From Maritalea sp049801075 (GTDB lineage Bacteria; Pseudomonadota; Alphaproteobacteria; Rhizobiales; Devosiaceae), in assembly GCF_049801075.1 (NCBI RefSeq), contig NZ_JBNAGG010000002.1, positions 558,001 to 622,000 of the forward strand: a stretch of 64,000 bases of DNA. Direction: 5' to 3'. This document shows, one piece after another, positions 35,491 to 44,428 of the stretch; within the stretch, counting starts at the first letter, position 1; each line of letters opens with the position of its first letter. The notes under the pieces are model-generated. The model was not told where the DNA came from. It ran no database searches and saw nothing but the letters and a program-made list of their open reading frames with translations. A program made the position numbers and the translations under genes.

Positions 35491-36183
35491 TTACGTTCGG
35501 CGCGATTGCAGACCTTTTTCAGCGGCCTGGCGAATATCGCTTATGCGTGGGGCATAATTTGCAGGGTCATTGCCTTTATAGATGGCTGACCCAGCCACCA
35601 GTGCATTTGCCCCGGCGCGTGCAATTTCCTCAGCATTATTTGCGGTGACCCCACCATCAACCTCAAGGTCAATTGGGCGATCGCCAATCAATGCTTTGGC
35701 TTGTTTAATTTTTTCAATGGCTTGGGGGATAAAGCTTTGTCCTCCAAATCCGGGGTTTACGCTCATAATCAAAATGAGGTCTAACCGGTCAATAACATTC
35801 TCAATCACAGAGACAGGGGTAGAAGGATTGAGAGAGACACCGGCTTTTTTGCCCATGGACTTGATGGCCTGAAGGGAACGATCAAGGTGCGGGCCTGCTT
35901 CGGCATGCACCGTGATAATGTCAGACCCAGCCTTGGCAAAAGCTTCAAGATAAGGATCAGCTGGCGCGATCATCAAATGCACGTCCAAGATTTTCTTGGT
36001 GACGGGGCGAATGGCCTCCACAATCATTGGACCAATGGTGATGTTGGGCACAAAGTGACCGTCCATCACATCCACATGCACCCATTCGGCGCCGCCTTCA
36101 TCAATGGCGCGGACTTCGTCGCCCAAACGGGCAAAATCAGCAGAAAGAATTGAAGGTGCAATTTTGATTGGCAATTGGCTCAT
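35491..36183 (-). CDS. rpe: Ribulose-phosphate 3-epimerase
   Basis: 230-residue TIM barrel that interconverts ribulose 5-phosphate and xylulose 5-phosphate in the pentose-phosphate pathway. IAPSILSADFARLGDE, the metal-binding VHVDVMDGHFVPN and DVHLMI, MSVNPGFGGQSF and the phosphate-binding EVDGGVTANN are all present. A 25-nt gap separates it from the downstream MFS gene. Confidence 0.97.
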   Translation of the reverse strand: MSQLPIKIAPSILSADFARLGDEVRAIDEGGAEWVHVDVMDGHFVPNITIGPMIVEAIRPVTKKILDVHLMIAPADPYLEAFAKAGSDIITVHAEAGPHLDRSLQAIKSMGKKAGVSLNPSTPVSVIENVIDRLDLILIMSVNPGFGGQSFIPQAIEKIKQAKALIGDRPIDLEVDGGVTANNAEEIARAGANALVAGSAIYKGNDPANYAPRISDIRQAAEKGLQSRRT

Positions 36184-36383
36184 TTGGGGGCTCCCCTGAT
36201 CTTTAGCCAGCTATATTTTGGGATATGTAAGCGGGGTTAGCACAATGGTTATCAAATGCCAATTGCCCAAAGGATGAATCTTCACCTGTTCTCACAATTG
36301 CGTTAGAGCGACATCTGGTCGCTTGCTTTTGGCTTTTGACGGGTTCAAAAGAGGCGCGTTGCAAAACAAGCAAGGATGTTGTG

Positions 36384-37121
36384 ATGCTTTCCATCAGTTT
36401 ACCAGTTGTATTTGGCGCAGGTGTTTTGAGCTTTTTGTCGCCCTGCGTGTTGCCGCTGGTGCCGCCTTATCTCTCCTATATGGCGGGCACAACATTTGAG
36501 CAGCTGCAAGATGAAAGCAACACCGGCAGCAAAGTCTGGTGGAAGACCGTGACCACATCGCTGTTCTTTATCTTGGGTTTTTCAACCGTCTTTATCCTTA
36601 TGGGCGCTTCGGCCACCTTCTTGGGCAGCGCCTTGCGTTCCGCGCTGGATTGGCTGGTGCCATTGGCGGGCATCGTAATTATTGTTATGGGTTTGCACTT
36701 CCTCGGCCTACTACGCATCGGCTTGCTCTATCGTCAAGCGCGGATGAGTGGGCCGACCACGGCCACTGGCCCCCTTGGGGGCTACGGGCTTGGTTTGGCC
36801 TTCGCCCTTGGTTGGACGCCATGCATTGGGCCAATCCTGGCCGCGATTTTGCCAATAGCGGGCACATCTGAAACCGCGTGGCAGGGGGCTGGGCTATTGG
36901 CGGTTTATTCCGCTGGGCTTGGCTTGCCGTTTTTTGCTGCCGCATTGGCCATTCGTCCATTTATGAATTTCTTCCAGAATTTCAAAAAGCACCTTGGCAC
37001 CGTCGAGAAGGTGATGGGCGTGTTTTTGATCATCACAGGTGTGTTGTTCCTGACGGGTGATTTTACGCGGATTAGTTTTTGGTTGTTGGAGACATTCCCC
37101 GTCCTCCAAAACTTCGGCTAG
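36384..37121 (+). CDS. ccdA: Cytochrome c biogenesis protein CcdA
   Basis: 245 residues, six hydrophobic helices. FLSPCVLPLVPPYLSYMAG (helix 1 cysteine) and GLAFALGWTPCIGPILAAIL (helix 4 cysteine) are the redox pair that carries electrons from thioredoxin across the inner membrane for cytochrome c maturation. ATG 36384 follows AAGGATG; the frame is open further upstream to 36336. It stands alone. Confidence 0.94.
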   Translation: MLSISLPVVFGAGVLSFLSPCVLPLVPPYLSYMAGTTFEQLQDESNTGSKVWWKTVTTSLFFILGFSTVFILMGASATFLGSALRSALDWLVPLAGIVIIVMGLHFLGLLRIGLLYRQARMSGPTTATGPLGGYGLGLAFALGWTPCIGPILAAILPIAGTSETAWQGAGLLAVYSAGLGLPFFAAALAIRPFMNFFQNFKKHLGTVEKVMGVFLIITGVLFLTGDFTRISFWLLETFPVLQNFG

Positions 37122-37164
37122 GGCTGTGCCCATTGCGCGTCGAGCTTTGGCGTCGGCGCGCCTT

Positions 37165-37185
37165 GCCCCTATTTTGAATAGGGGC
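37165..37185. repeat. Perfect hairpin after ccdA
   Basis: GCCCCTATT and AATAGGGGC pair over 9 bp with a TTG loop, 43 nt after the ccdA stop. There is no T-run. The surroundings (37122-37296) show no credible gene. Confidence 0.5.
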
Positions 37186-37296
37186 GGCGGCACGCATCCT
37201 ACAATCTCTTTGCGCACTGGGCACAGAGTGGATGGATGGTGCATTGTTGACTAGCCTCGTGATTTTCCTGCAAAGAATTTGACGTAAACGCACAGC

Positions 37297-37423
37297 GTCA
37301 TTTCCGGACTTGATCCGGGAATCCATTTGATGTGTCCGCTTGTGGAAACGGAAGTGATTTTACATCGAGCACTTGTGGGTTTTGACGTCGCAAATGGATT
37401 GCAAGATCAAGTCCGGAAATGAC
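37297..37423. repeat. Long inverted repeat, rhizobial intergenic type
   Basis: Left arm 37297-37329 and right arm 37391-37423, each 33 nt, match at 30 positions when one is reversed. Both contain TTCCGGACTTGATC. The 61-nt centre carries no ORF. CGGACTTGATCCGGGA motifs are typical of repeated, non-coding palindromes scattered through many alphaproteobacterial genomes. The gap 37122-37534 holds no gene. Confidence 0.75.
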
Positions 37424-37463
37424 GGGTGGGGTTGGTTGGTGTCGGGTTAATGTAATTGGCCGC

Positions 37464-37494
37464 CCCGGACTTGATCCCGGCTCAGGGCCGGGAT
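37464..37494. repeat. Partial third copy of the intergenic repeat
   Basis: CCCCGGACTTGATCCCGGC repeats the core of the long inverted repeat, and ATCCCGGC/GCCGGGAT (37474-37494) forms its own 8-bp hairpin. It lies 41 nt before the radC stop. Confidence 0.6.
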
Positions 37495-37534
37495 GGCTGC
37501 GTGGGGTATGCTCAGAAATATTTATCGAGCAATT

Positions 37535-38260
37535 TTAAAACAGTTTCAGCGCGCGTAGGGAGCTGTGACCATCTTTAGCGATGATGATGTGGTCGTGCAG
37601 GGTGATGCCTAGGGGCTTGGCGATGTCGGCGATGGCGCGGGTCATTTGGATGTCGGCGTTGGACGGGGTTGGATCACCAGAGGGGTGATTGTGCACAAGG
37701 ATCATGGCGGTGGCGGAGAGTTCTAGGCAGCGTTTGATGACTTCGCGTGGATAGACAGGGGTGTGGTCCACCGTGCCGATTTGCTGCACTTCGTCGGCGA
37801 TTAGTTTGTTGCGCTTGTCTAAAAAGAGCAGGCGGAACTGTTCTTTATCCTCAAAAGCCATTTCTGATTTGCAATAATCGAGCAGCGCATCCCACGAATT
37901 GAGGATTGGCCGTTCGGGCAAGGCATCCTTTGAATAGCGTTTTGCGGCGGCGAGCATGATTTTGATGTCCATGGCCGCGGTGGGGCCAATGCCATCAATT
38001 TCCTGCAGCAAATTGGCCGGGGCGGCGAGGACTTGGGAAAAGCTGCCAAAGCGGGTGATTAATTGCTTGGCGATGGGTTTGGTGTCGCGGCGCGGCAGAA
38101 TGCGGAAGAGCAAGAGCTCTAGCAATTCATAATCTTCGAAGGACGAGCCGAGGTCGCGTTCGAAACGTTGGCGCAGACGGTCGCGGTGGCCGTGATAATG
38201 CAGCTTAGGCTTTTTGCCCAGGGCTGGCTGATCGGCTTGAGACTCGTCTGCGTCGCTCAT
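37535..38260 (-). CDS. radC: RadC family JAB-domain protein
   Basis: 241 residues: an N-terminal UPF0758 helix-hairpin-helix region (GSFSQVLAAPANLLQEIDGIGPTAA) and a C-terminal MPN/JAB domain with the metal motif HNHPSGDPTPSNAD. The family was once thought to act in DNA repair; its real role is unsettled. Its start codon abuts the map stop codon, and map-radC adjacency is common in Hyphomicrobiales. Confidence 0.94.
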   Translation of the reverse strand: MSDADESQADQPALGKKPKLHYHGHRDRLRQRFERDLGSSFEDYELLELLLFRILPRRDTKPIAKQLITRFGSFSQVLAAPANLLQEIDGIGPTAAMDIKIMLAAAKRYSKDALPERPILNSWDALLDYCKSEMAFEDKEQFRLLFLDKRNKLIADEVQQIGTVDHTPVYPREVIKRCLELSATAMILVHNHPSGDPTPSNADIQMTRAIADIAKPLGITLHDHIIIAKDGHSSLRALKLF

Positions 38261-39091
38261 TTACCGCCGCGCTTCGAGTGGGTTGAACAAACCATTTGGC
38301 GACTGGGTGAAGATTTCGCACCCATGTTCGGTGATGCCGATTGAATGCTCGCACTGGGCAGATAGCGTGCGGTCTCTGGTGACAGCGGTCCAGCCATCGC
38401 CCAGGATTTTCACGTCTGGGCGGCCCAAATTGATCATTGGCTCGATGGTGAAGATCATGCCAGCTTTCAGCTCTGGGCCAGTGCCATGGTCGCCAAAGTG
38501 TAGAATGTTTGGTTCGTCATGGAACAAGCGGCCAAGGCCATGGCCCACAAAGTCGCGCACCACGCCGCAACGTTCTGCTTCGGCAAAGCTTTGAATGGCG
38601 TGGCCAATGTCGCCTGTTGTTTTGCCGGGTTTGGCGACTTCCAACGCGCGGAAAAGGCTTTCATAGGTCACTTCGATCAAGCGTTCTGCTTTGCGTGACA
38701 CATCGCCAATTGGGTACATGCGTGACGTGTCGCCATGCCAACCATCAACAATCAAGGTGATGTCGATATTGACGATATCGCCATTTTTCAGCGGCTTTTC
38801 GTTTGGAATGCCGTGGCACACCACATGGTTGATGCTGGTGCAGATTGAGTGGCGGTAGCCACGATAATTCAGCGTGGCGGGCACAGCATTATTGTCCATC
38901 GCAAATTCAAATGCGCGACGGTCGAGCTCAGCGGTGGTGACGCCGGGTTGGGCATATTCATAAAGCATATCCAACGCTTGGGCGGCCAGATTGCCGGCTT
39001 TGCGCATGCCCTCAAAACCTTCTTCACCGTGCAGCGGAATAATGCCGGGTGTGCGTTTTTGATCGGGTTTTGCTTGGGTATAGGTGACCAT
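38261..39091 (-). CDS. map: Methionine aminopeptidase, type I
   Basis: 276 residues; removes the initiator methionine from nascent proteins. Metal ligands are visible in NIDITLIVDGWHGDTSRM (two Asp), GHGLGRLFHDEP (His), IFTIEPMI (Glu) and the C-terminal QCEHSIGI (Glu). The N-terminal ~20 residues are an extension typical of alphaproteobacterial Map. Upstream of radC with no gap. Confidence 0.97.
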   Translation of the reverse strand: MVTYTQAKPDQKRTPGIIPLHGEEGFEGMRKAGNLAAQALDMLYEYAQPGVTTAELDRRAFEFAMDNNAVPATLNYRGYRHSICTSINHVVCHGIPNEKPLKNGDIVNIDITLIVDGWHGDTSRMYPIGDVSRKAERLIEVTYESLFRALEVAKPGKTTGDIGHAIQSFAEAERCGVVRDFVGHGLGRLFHDEPNILHFGDHGTGPELKAGMIFTIEPMINLGRPDVKILGDGWTAVTRDRTLSAQCEHSIGITEHGCEIFTQSPNGLFNPLEARR

Positions 39092-39127
39092 GGAATGCTC
39101 TTTTTAATTCTCGTATTTGCGCTGAAC

Positions 39128-39838
39128 CTACCGCTTCACAGGTAAAATTGGAAGAGGTCGGTGGAGGCATATTTGGTTCTGATCGATCGTGCAATCATAA
39201 CATAGAAATTCAACGCCCGCATTCAAGGCATTTTCAGCCGCTTGGGCGTAGGCCGGATCTAAATCAGCTGCGAAACTGAACTGGGTGCAATCAGTGCGCT
39301 GGACCAAATAAAGATTTATTGCGCGGTGGCCCGCGGCGACCATATTGCTAAGTTCGCCCAGATGTTTAACGCCGCGCGCGGTTTTGCTGTCTGGAAATTC
39401 TGCAAGAGAACCCTCGCGCAGCAAGTGCACATTTTTCACTTCCACATAACAATCGGGCAGGCCGTCGGCTGTGAGCAGAAAATCGATGCGGGATTTTTCG
39501 CCATATTTAACCTCGGGTCGAATGTTGTTGTAGGCGGCAAGCTCTTTGATCTGTTTGTTGAGCAGAGCTTCGGCCACGATGCGGTTCGGTAGTGCCGTGT
39601 TTATGCCCACCAGATGGCCGTTCACCTCGGTGAGTTCCCACGAATATTGCAGCTTGCGTTTTGGATTGTCGGATTTAGACAGCCAGACAGGCAGGCCCGG
39701 CTCTTTCAACCCCAACATGGCACCGGGATTGGCGCAGTGGGCTGTGATGATCTCGCCATCATCCAAGCGAATATCGGCCAAGAACCGTTTGTAGCGTTTG
39801 ATCAGCGTGCCGTGCAGCAGCGGGGAAGGGAAATCCAA
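39128..39838 (-). CDS. sfsA: DNA/RNA nuclease SfsA
   Basis: 236 residues. FPSPLLHGTLIKRYKRFLADI, CANPGAMLGLKEPG, the nuclease motif SRIDFLL and YVEVKNVHLL (catalytic Asp, Glu and Lys) match SfsA, first described as a sugar-fermentation stimulation protein and belonging to the PD-(D/E)XK fold. The start is a TTG at 39838; it gives the right N-terminus, and no in-frame ATG fits. Divergent from the MoCF-domain gene. Confidence 0.94.
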   Translation of the reverse strand: MDFPSPLLHGTLIKRYKRFLADIRLDDGEIITAHCANPGAMLGLKEPGLPVWLSKSDNPKRKLQYSWELTEVNGHLVGINTALPNRIVAEALLNKQIKELAAYNNIRPEVKYGEKSRIDFLLTADGLPDCYVEVKNVHLLREGSLAEFPDSKTARGVKHLGELSNMVAAGHRAINLYLVQRTDCTQFSFAADLDPAYAQAAENALNAGVEFLCYDCTIDQNQICLHRPLPILPVKR

Positions 39839-39898
39839 TTGAGTGGTCCAAACGTTGAAATAAGTTGCAATTCAAGTTCGATCCTTTATTTCAAAGAC

Positions 39899-40675
39899 AT
39901 GATGACAAAACAAGACCAACCCAAAGCTGTAACCGCCGCCATGCTTGTGGTGGGCGATGAAATTCTTTCTGGCCGCACCAAGGATAAAAATATTGGCACG
40001 GTGGCAGATTTTTGTGCCGATCTAAGCATCGATCTTAGCGAGGCCCGCATTGTGGCGGACGAGATTGACGAGATCGTTGCGGCCATTAATGCGCTGCGGT
40101 CCAAATATGATTATGTGTTCACCAGTGGCGGCATTGGGCCAACCCATGATGACATTACTGCCGATGCGGTGGCCAAGGCGTTTAGTGTTGAGTTGAACGT
40201 CGACCAGCGTGCGATTGATGCGATGCAGGCGCGGTTTGTAGATTATGAAATGACCGAAGGGCGTTTGCGTATGGCGCGGATACCTGAAGGCGGTGAGTTG
40301 ATCGACAATCTGGTTTCGGGTGCGCCGGGCATTCAGATCGAGAATGTGTTTGTGATGGCTGGGGTGCCGAAGATTTTGCAGGCCATGTTGGAGAGCATTG
40401 CGCCAACATTGAAGACCGGCGTGCCGCAATATTCCGTGTTTGTGAACTCACAAGTTGGGGAAGGTGTGCTTTCTGCACCGCTTGCAGCATTGCAATCTTC
40501 ATACCAAACGGTAAAAATTGGCTCTTATCCGCAATTGGGGTCTAAAGACTATATGACCCAGATTGTTATGCGCTCTAGCGATGAAAAAATATTGGAGCAG
40601 GTGCGCCACGAGGCTCAGGCGATTGTGGACGATCTGTTTGAGAAAGCAAAAAAGGGACAGGGACCCACAATATGA
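39899..40675 (+). CDS. MoCF-domain (CinA N-terminal-like) protein
   Basis: 258 residues. AMLVVGDEILSGRTKDKN and VFTSGGIGPTHDDIT are the molybdopterin-binding (MoaB/MogA/CinA) signatures. It lacks the CinA C-terminal deamidase domain, like many stand-alone alphaproteobacterial members whose function is open. ATG 39899 or 39902; the long in-frame extension to 39614 runs antisense through sfsA and is rejected. Its stop overlaps the gpt start (ATGA). Confidence 0.9.
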   Translation: MMTKQDQPKAVTAAMLVVGDEILSGRTKDKNIGTVADFCADLSIDLSEARIVADEIDEIVAAINALRSKYDYVFTSGGIGPTHDDITADAVAKAFSVELNVDQRAIDAMQARFVDYEMTEGRLRMARIPEGGELIDNLVSGAPGIQIENVFVMAGVPKILQAMLESIAPTLKTGVPQYSVFVNSQVGEGVLSAPLAALQSSYQTVKIGSYPQLGSKDYMTQIVMRSSDEKILEQVRHEAQAIVDDLFEKAKKGQGPTI

Positions 40676-41169
40676 CCGAACCGCAGAATAAATCATTTCC
40701 GGTTTCTTGGGATCAATTTCACCGCGACAGCCGCGCTTTGGCTTGGCGCTTGATGAATGAAGAGCCGTTTGACGCCATCGTTTGCATCACCCGTGGCGGC
40801 CTTGTGCCTGCTGCGATTATCGCGCGTGAGCTGGGCATTCGGGTGATCGAAAGCGTGTCCGTTAAATCATATGATTATAAAGATCAGGGCGAATTGGAAG
40901 TTGTGAAACCGATCTGTCAGGAAATCGTTGATCTCGATAAAACTGGTCGCGTGTTGATCATTGATGATTTGGTGGACACAGGCAAAACTGGTCGCGCTGT
41001 GCAGGCCATGTTGCCAAATGCGCATTTTTCCACCGTTTATGCCAAGCCTTTGGCGCGGGATTTGGTGAATAGCTTTGTCACCGAAGTTTCCCAGGACACT
41101 TGGATTTACTTCCCCTGGGATATGGATGTGTCTTACGCGCCGCCAATCCGCGATGGTGTGGGCGACTAA
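40672..41169 (+). CDS. gpt: Xanthine phosphoribosyltransferase
   Basis: 165 residues; salvages xanthine (and guanine) with PRPP. PRPP loop RVLIIDDLVDTGKTG near 98-112, ITRGGLVPAAIIARELG at 39-55 and WIYFPWDMD near the end match the Gpt group. Cotranslated with the upstream MoCF gene (4-nt overlap), as seen in related genomes. Confidence 0.93.
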   Translation: MTEPQNKSFPVSWDQFHRDSRALAWRLMNEEPFDAIVCITRGGLVPAAIIARELGIRVIESVSVKSYDYKDQGELEVVKPICQEIVDLDKTGRVLIIDDLVDTGKTGRAVQAMLPNAHFSTVYAKPLARDLVNSFVTEVSQDTWIYFPWDMDVSYAPPIRDGVGD

Positions 41170-41199
41170 TCAATTTTCTGAGTGGACACAGCTTTATCT

Positions 41200-41628
41200 A
41201 TGGAAACGCTTGTTTCGACGTCGTCAATCGCGGAAGAAATTCAACTTTCTTTCGCGCCTGTCTTTTTGTTGGCTGCTATTGGTGGCTTGCTGAACGTGCT
41301 AGGCACCCACCTTTCGCGTGCGGTTGACCAACTCAAGTCTGATGAAGATTGGGATGCCGGTTGCGCCCGCGATGTGCGCCGCATTCATTATATTATGTGG
41401 TCGAGCCGCCTATGCGTGATGACCGCGATATTGGTTTGCATCGTGGTTATTCTGATTTTCCTTGGCGACCATGTGGAGCCAGACCTTACGGCCTATATCT
41501 CCTTTAGCTTTATCGCCGCGATGGCGCTCTTGACTGTCGCGCTTGTGCTGTTTTTGATGCAGCTAACTGTCGCGCGGGAGCGGGCATTGATCAAGTTAAA
41601 GGCTGTAAAGCGAGTTGGCACCAAGTGA
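41200..41628 (+). CDS. DUF2721 membrane protein
   Basis: 142 residues with three hydrophobic helices (about 17-37, 72-92 and 98-122). IQLSFAPVFLLAAIGGLLNVLG and HLSRAVDQLKS followed by RDVRRIHYIMWSSRL match DUF2721, a family of unknown function. ATG 41200 is used; a GTG at 41182 is in frame. The next gene overlaps its end by 14 nt. Confidence 0.82.
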   Translation: METLVSTSSIAEEIQLSFAPVFLLAAIGGLLNVLGTHLSRAVDQLKSDEDWDAGCARDVRRIHYIMWSSRLCVMTAILVCIVVILIFLGDHVEPDLTAYISFSFIAAMALLTVALVLFLMQLTVARERALIKLKAVKRVGTK

Positions 41629-42691
41629 CACCCACATTCACAATGCACTAGAGCGCGAGCAGCAGCTTGCGTACTTGAAAAGCAATTGTGGTGTCACCAT
41701 CCGAAATTTGCTGTTCAAACTTGAGGGCGACGAGACCAGCGCGGCGTTTGAAGAAAACTATGCGAACCTTCTCGCGCTGCCAGAAATCTCCTATTGGAAG
41801 AGCAAATTTCCGGACATTGTGGAGATGGCAACCATCCTCGGCAGCAGTGATGCGTGCTTTGAGAATTGTTTTGGCAAACTTCTGTCATTCGGCGTGAAAA
41901 GCAAGGATATTCTCTCACTGGAATTGCGGATGCGCTATCTCGATTTTGTTCGCGATTGTGGGAACACTGAAGTTTATGGCGCTTTGGCGCGCTACATTGT
42001 GGCCGGATATCTTTTAATCGGCGGAGATGAAGATGAAATCGTCCGTCAAATAGTGTTGGACCGGATCGATACGCTTCATGATTTTGTCGCCACTTCGCCG
42101 CTCAAATTCGATGTTTATGTGGAGCCAGAAGTCTTTTCCATACCCAAGTCCTATCGTTCGAAGCGGCTTGTTAACCCGGCTCTTTATGAAAATGGGTCGT
42201 TAGACCTGCCGCTGGTTCATGACATTTTTGTTTTCGCGCACATGTTCCGCAAACTGCCGAAAGCATATCAGGCGAAGATAAATGTAATCGTCGACTACAT
42301 CGCGGACCCCAAATATCAGGATTTCGACTATGGCTATGGGCTCGTGAAATATGGGCAGAACAAGTTCCATTTCATGGGATGGAGTGCCCATATGCCTTTA
42401 TTCAATGGGGCATTGTCTGTTGACTATTTCAAAAAAGGGATAGTTTTCAGAATGCCGCTTTTCGCAGCATTTGACCATCCGAACATCCGCGCGTGGCAGG
42501 ACAAGTTGCGCGATTATTTTGCTGCTTTTCGGCTTGAGGATTGCCTTTATAGCTTTTCAAATGAACTCCTGCCTGAAGTCAAAAATTCCTATTTTTTGAA
42601 TGGTCGCCACACCTCTCTAAACGAGAATAGACGGCGTAAAACTGGAAAAATCGTTGAGTCGACTTTTTACGCCTATTGGGCGGGGCTTTGA
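41615..42691 (+). CDS. Uncharacterised 358-residue protein
   Basis: Not recognised with confidence. The frame is open for 358 residues with normal codon use. It appears soluble and mainly helical, without signal peptide or membrane segments. Conserved-looking stretches are LPLVHDIFVFAHMFRKLPKA (about 199-218), KINVIVDYIADPKYQDFDYGYG (about 223-244) and FHFMGWSAHMPLFNG; repeated helix-turn units recall alpha-alpha toroid proteins such as prenyltransferase-like folds, a weak resemblance. The likely start is TTG 41615, overlapping the DUF2721 gene, with which it is probably cotranscribed. Confidence 0.75.
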   Translation: MAPSDTHIHNALEREQQLAYLKSNCGVTIRNLLFKLEGDETSAAFEENYANLLALPEISYWKSKFPDIVEMATILGSSDACFENCFGKLLSFGVKSKDILSLELRMRYLDFVRDCGNTEVYGALARYIVAGYLLIGGDEDEIVRQIVLDRIDTLHDFVATSPLKFDVYVEPEVFSIPKSYRSKRLVNPALYENGSLDLPLVHDIFVFAHMFRKLPKAYQAKINVIVDYIADPKYQDFDYGYGLVKYGQNKFHFMGWSAHMPLFNGALSVDYFKKGIVFRMPLFAAFDHPNIRAWQDKLRDYFAAFRLEDCLYSFSNELLPEVKNSYFLNGRHTSLNENRRRKTGKIVESTFYAYWAGL

Positions 42692-42731
42692 TTGGGGGGG
42701 GAATCTCATTCGGGGAAGGGGGGAGAAGTTT

Positions 42732-42818
42732 TGGTGCGGACGACGGGACTTGAACCCGTAAGCCGGTTAGGGCGAGGGATTTTAAGTCCCTTGTGTTTAC
42801 CAATTTCACCACGTCCGC
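42732..42818 (-). tRNA. tRNA-Leu (anticodon UAA)
   Basis: Minus-strand cloverleaf: acceptor GCGGACG (from 42818) pairs with CGTCCGC before the discriminator A at 42735; CCA is encoded (42734-42732). The anticodon loop CTTAAAA gives UAA (42784-42782) between GGGA and TCCC. The long variable arm (about CGCCCTAACCGGCT) and GGTTCAAGTCC T-loop mark a class II leucine tRNA reading UUA/UUG. It stands alone. Confidence 0.97.
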
Positions 42819-42991
42819 AGCGTCGGGTGACCCCGAGAGTGGCATTTTCATAGTCGAAAAAAAATCACATTGCAAATGGGAATCGCCGCCATTGGGGAAA
42901 TGGGCTGGCGTGGCGATTGATCGTCATGTTGCTTCCGTATAGTGTCTTGACTTTATTCGACAATGTTTACCCCTACCAACGGGAAATCCTT

Positions 42992-44428
42992 ATGGTTGAT
43001 CAGCTTTCAAAAATTGTTCCAGTGATTATGGCTGGTGGGCGCGGCACGCGGTTATGGCCGATTTCGCGGTCGTCTCGGCCCAAGCAATTTTTGGCGCTGG
43101 CGGGGCAGGACAGTCTGTTCCAAGAGACATTGCAGCGGGTGGCTGATTCTGATCGGTTTGCGGCGCCGATTATTGTGACCAATGACGAATATCGGTTTTT
43201 GGTGGCGGAGCAGGCGCAGGAAATGGGCATTGAGCTTGGTGCAATTTTGCTGGAGCCAGCGGCACGGAACACCACGGCCGCCATTTTGGCCGCTGCGCTT
43301 TATTTGAAGCAGCAAGATGAAGAAGATCAGCTGATCTATGTGCTGGCATCTGATCATAAGGTGAAAGCCGATGCAGGCTATCAAGACGCGGTGAAGTTGG
43401 CCGCAAACTGTGCGCAGGATGGTGCGCTGGTGACTTTTGGCATAACGCCAACCGAGCCTGCGACGGGCTATGGCTATATCAAGCAGGGCGAAGGCTTGGC
43501 CAATGGCGGGCATAAGGTTGCTGAGTTTGTGGAGAAGCCGCAGCTTGAGCGAGCGCAGGAGATGTTGGACGCTGGCGGTTACTATTGGAACTCCGGCACC
43601 TTTATGATGCCGCGGGATGGGTTTGTTGCGGAATGTGAGCAGTTGGCACAAGAGACCCATGCGGCGGTGAGCGATGCAGTTTCCAAGGCGGCAAGTGATC
43701 TGGATTTTGTTCGGCTTGATAAAGAGAGCTTCGAGCAAGCGCCTGACATTTCAGTCGATTATGCGATTTTTGAGAAGACGGATCGTGCCGTTGTTGTGCC
43801 GAGCGCGTTTTCTTGGTCTGACCTTGGCAGCTGGGATGCTGTGTGGAAGGTGGGCGAAGGCGATGCGGGCGGCAATGTTGCGCGCGGTGAGGTGACCTTG
43901 TCTGACACCAAAAACAGCCTTGTTTATTCTGATGCAGGGCATGTGGCCGTGCATGGGCTGGAAAATGTAGCCGTTGTGGTGAGTGAAGATGCCGTTTTTG
44001 TGGGCAATCTGAACGAAGCGCAGCGTGTGGGGGATATTGTGAAGCACCTTAAAGGGCATGAAGAGACCCAAGCGCTGACGGAAACCCACAAAACCAGCTA
44101 TCGCCCGTGGGGCGGCTATTCTTCCCTCGTCATGGGCGAGCGTTTTCAGGTGAAGCGTTTGTTTGTGAAGCCGGGCAAGCAATTGAGCTTACAGAAACAC
44201 CACCACCGAGCAGAGCACTGGGTTGTGGTAACGGGCACCGCAGAAGTGACTGTCGGCGATAAGGTGCAGATGTTGGGCGAAAACCAGTCAGTCTACATTC
44301 CACAAGGCGAAGTGCACCGTTTGGCCAATCCGGGCAAGATCATGCTTGAGCTGATTGAGGTTCAAACCGGCTCCTATTTCGGTGAGGATGATATTATCCG
44401 CCTCGAAGATGAGTTTGGACGGTCCTAA
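42992..44428 (+). CDS. manC: Mannose-1-phosphate guanylyltransferase / mannose-6-phosphate isomerase
   Basis: 478 residues, bifunctional type II: an N-terminal nucleotidyltransferase domain with MAGGRGTRLWPISRSSRPKQ at about 13-32, and a C-terminal cupin isomerase domain with LQKHHHRAEHWVVVTGTAEV near 400. It makes GDP-mannose and its precursor for exopolysaccharide or lipopolysaccharide. ATG 42992 follows GGGAAATCC; the upstream frame to 42917 is leader. It converges on ugd. Confidence 0.95.
   Translation: MVDQLSKIVPVIMAGGRGTRLWPISRSSRPKQFLALAGQDSLFQETLQRVADSDRFAAPIIVTNDEYRFLVAEQAQEMGIELGAILLEPAARNTTAAILAAALYLKQQDEEDQLIYVLASDHKVKADAGYQDAVKLAANCAQDGALVTFGITPTEPATGYGYIKQGEGLANGGHKVAEFVEKPQLERAQEMLDAGGYYWNSGTFMMPRDGFVAECEQLAQETHAAVSDAVSKAASDLDFVRLDKESFEQAPDISVDYAIFEKTDRAVVVPSAFSWSDLGSWDAVWKVGEGDAGGNVARGEVTLSDTKNSLVYSDAGHVAVHGLENVAVVVSEDAVFVGNLNEAQRVGDIVKHLKGHEETQALTETHKTSYRPWGGYSSLVMGERFQVKRLFVKPGKQLSLQKHHHRAEHWVVVTGTAEVTVGDKVQMLGENQSVYIPQGEVHRLANPGKIMLELIEVQTGSYFGEDDIIRLEDEFGRS

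Noticed and set aside
37122..37296. Possible decayed gene after ccdA
   Set aside because: Short frames in several directions but no recognisable protein remnant; kept only as repeats and hairpins.
39614..39898. N-terminal extension of the MoCF-domain protein
   Set aside because: It runs antisense through sfsA; the domain begins after the ATG at 39899.
43052..43738. 228-residue ORF antisense to manC
   Set aside because: Shadow frame; manC is certain.
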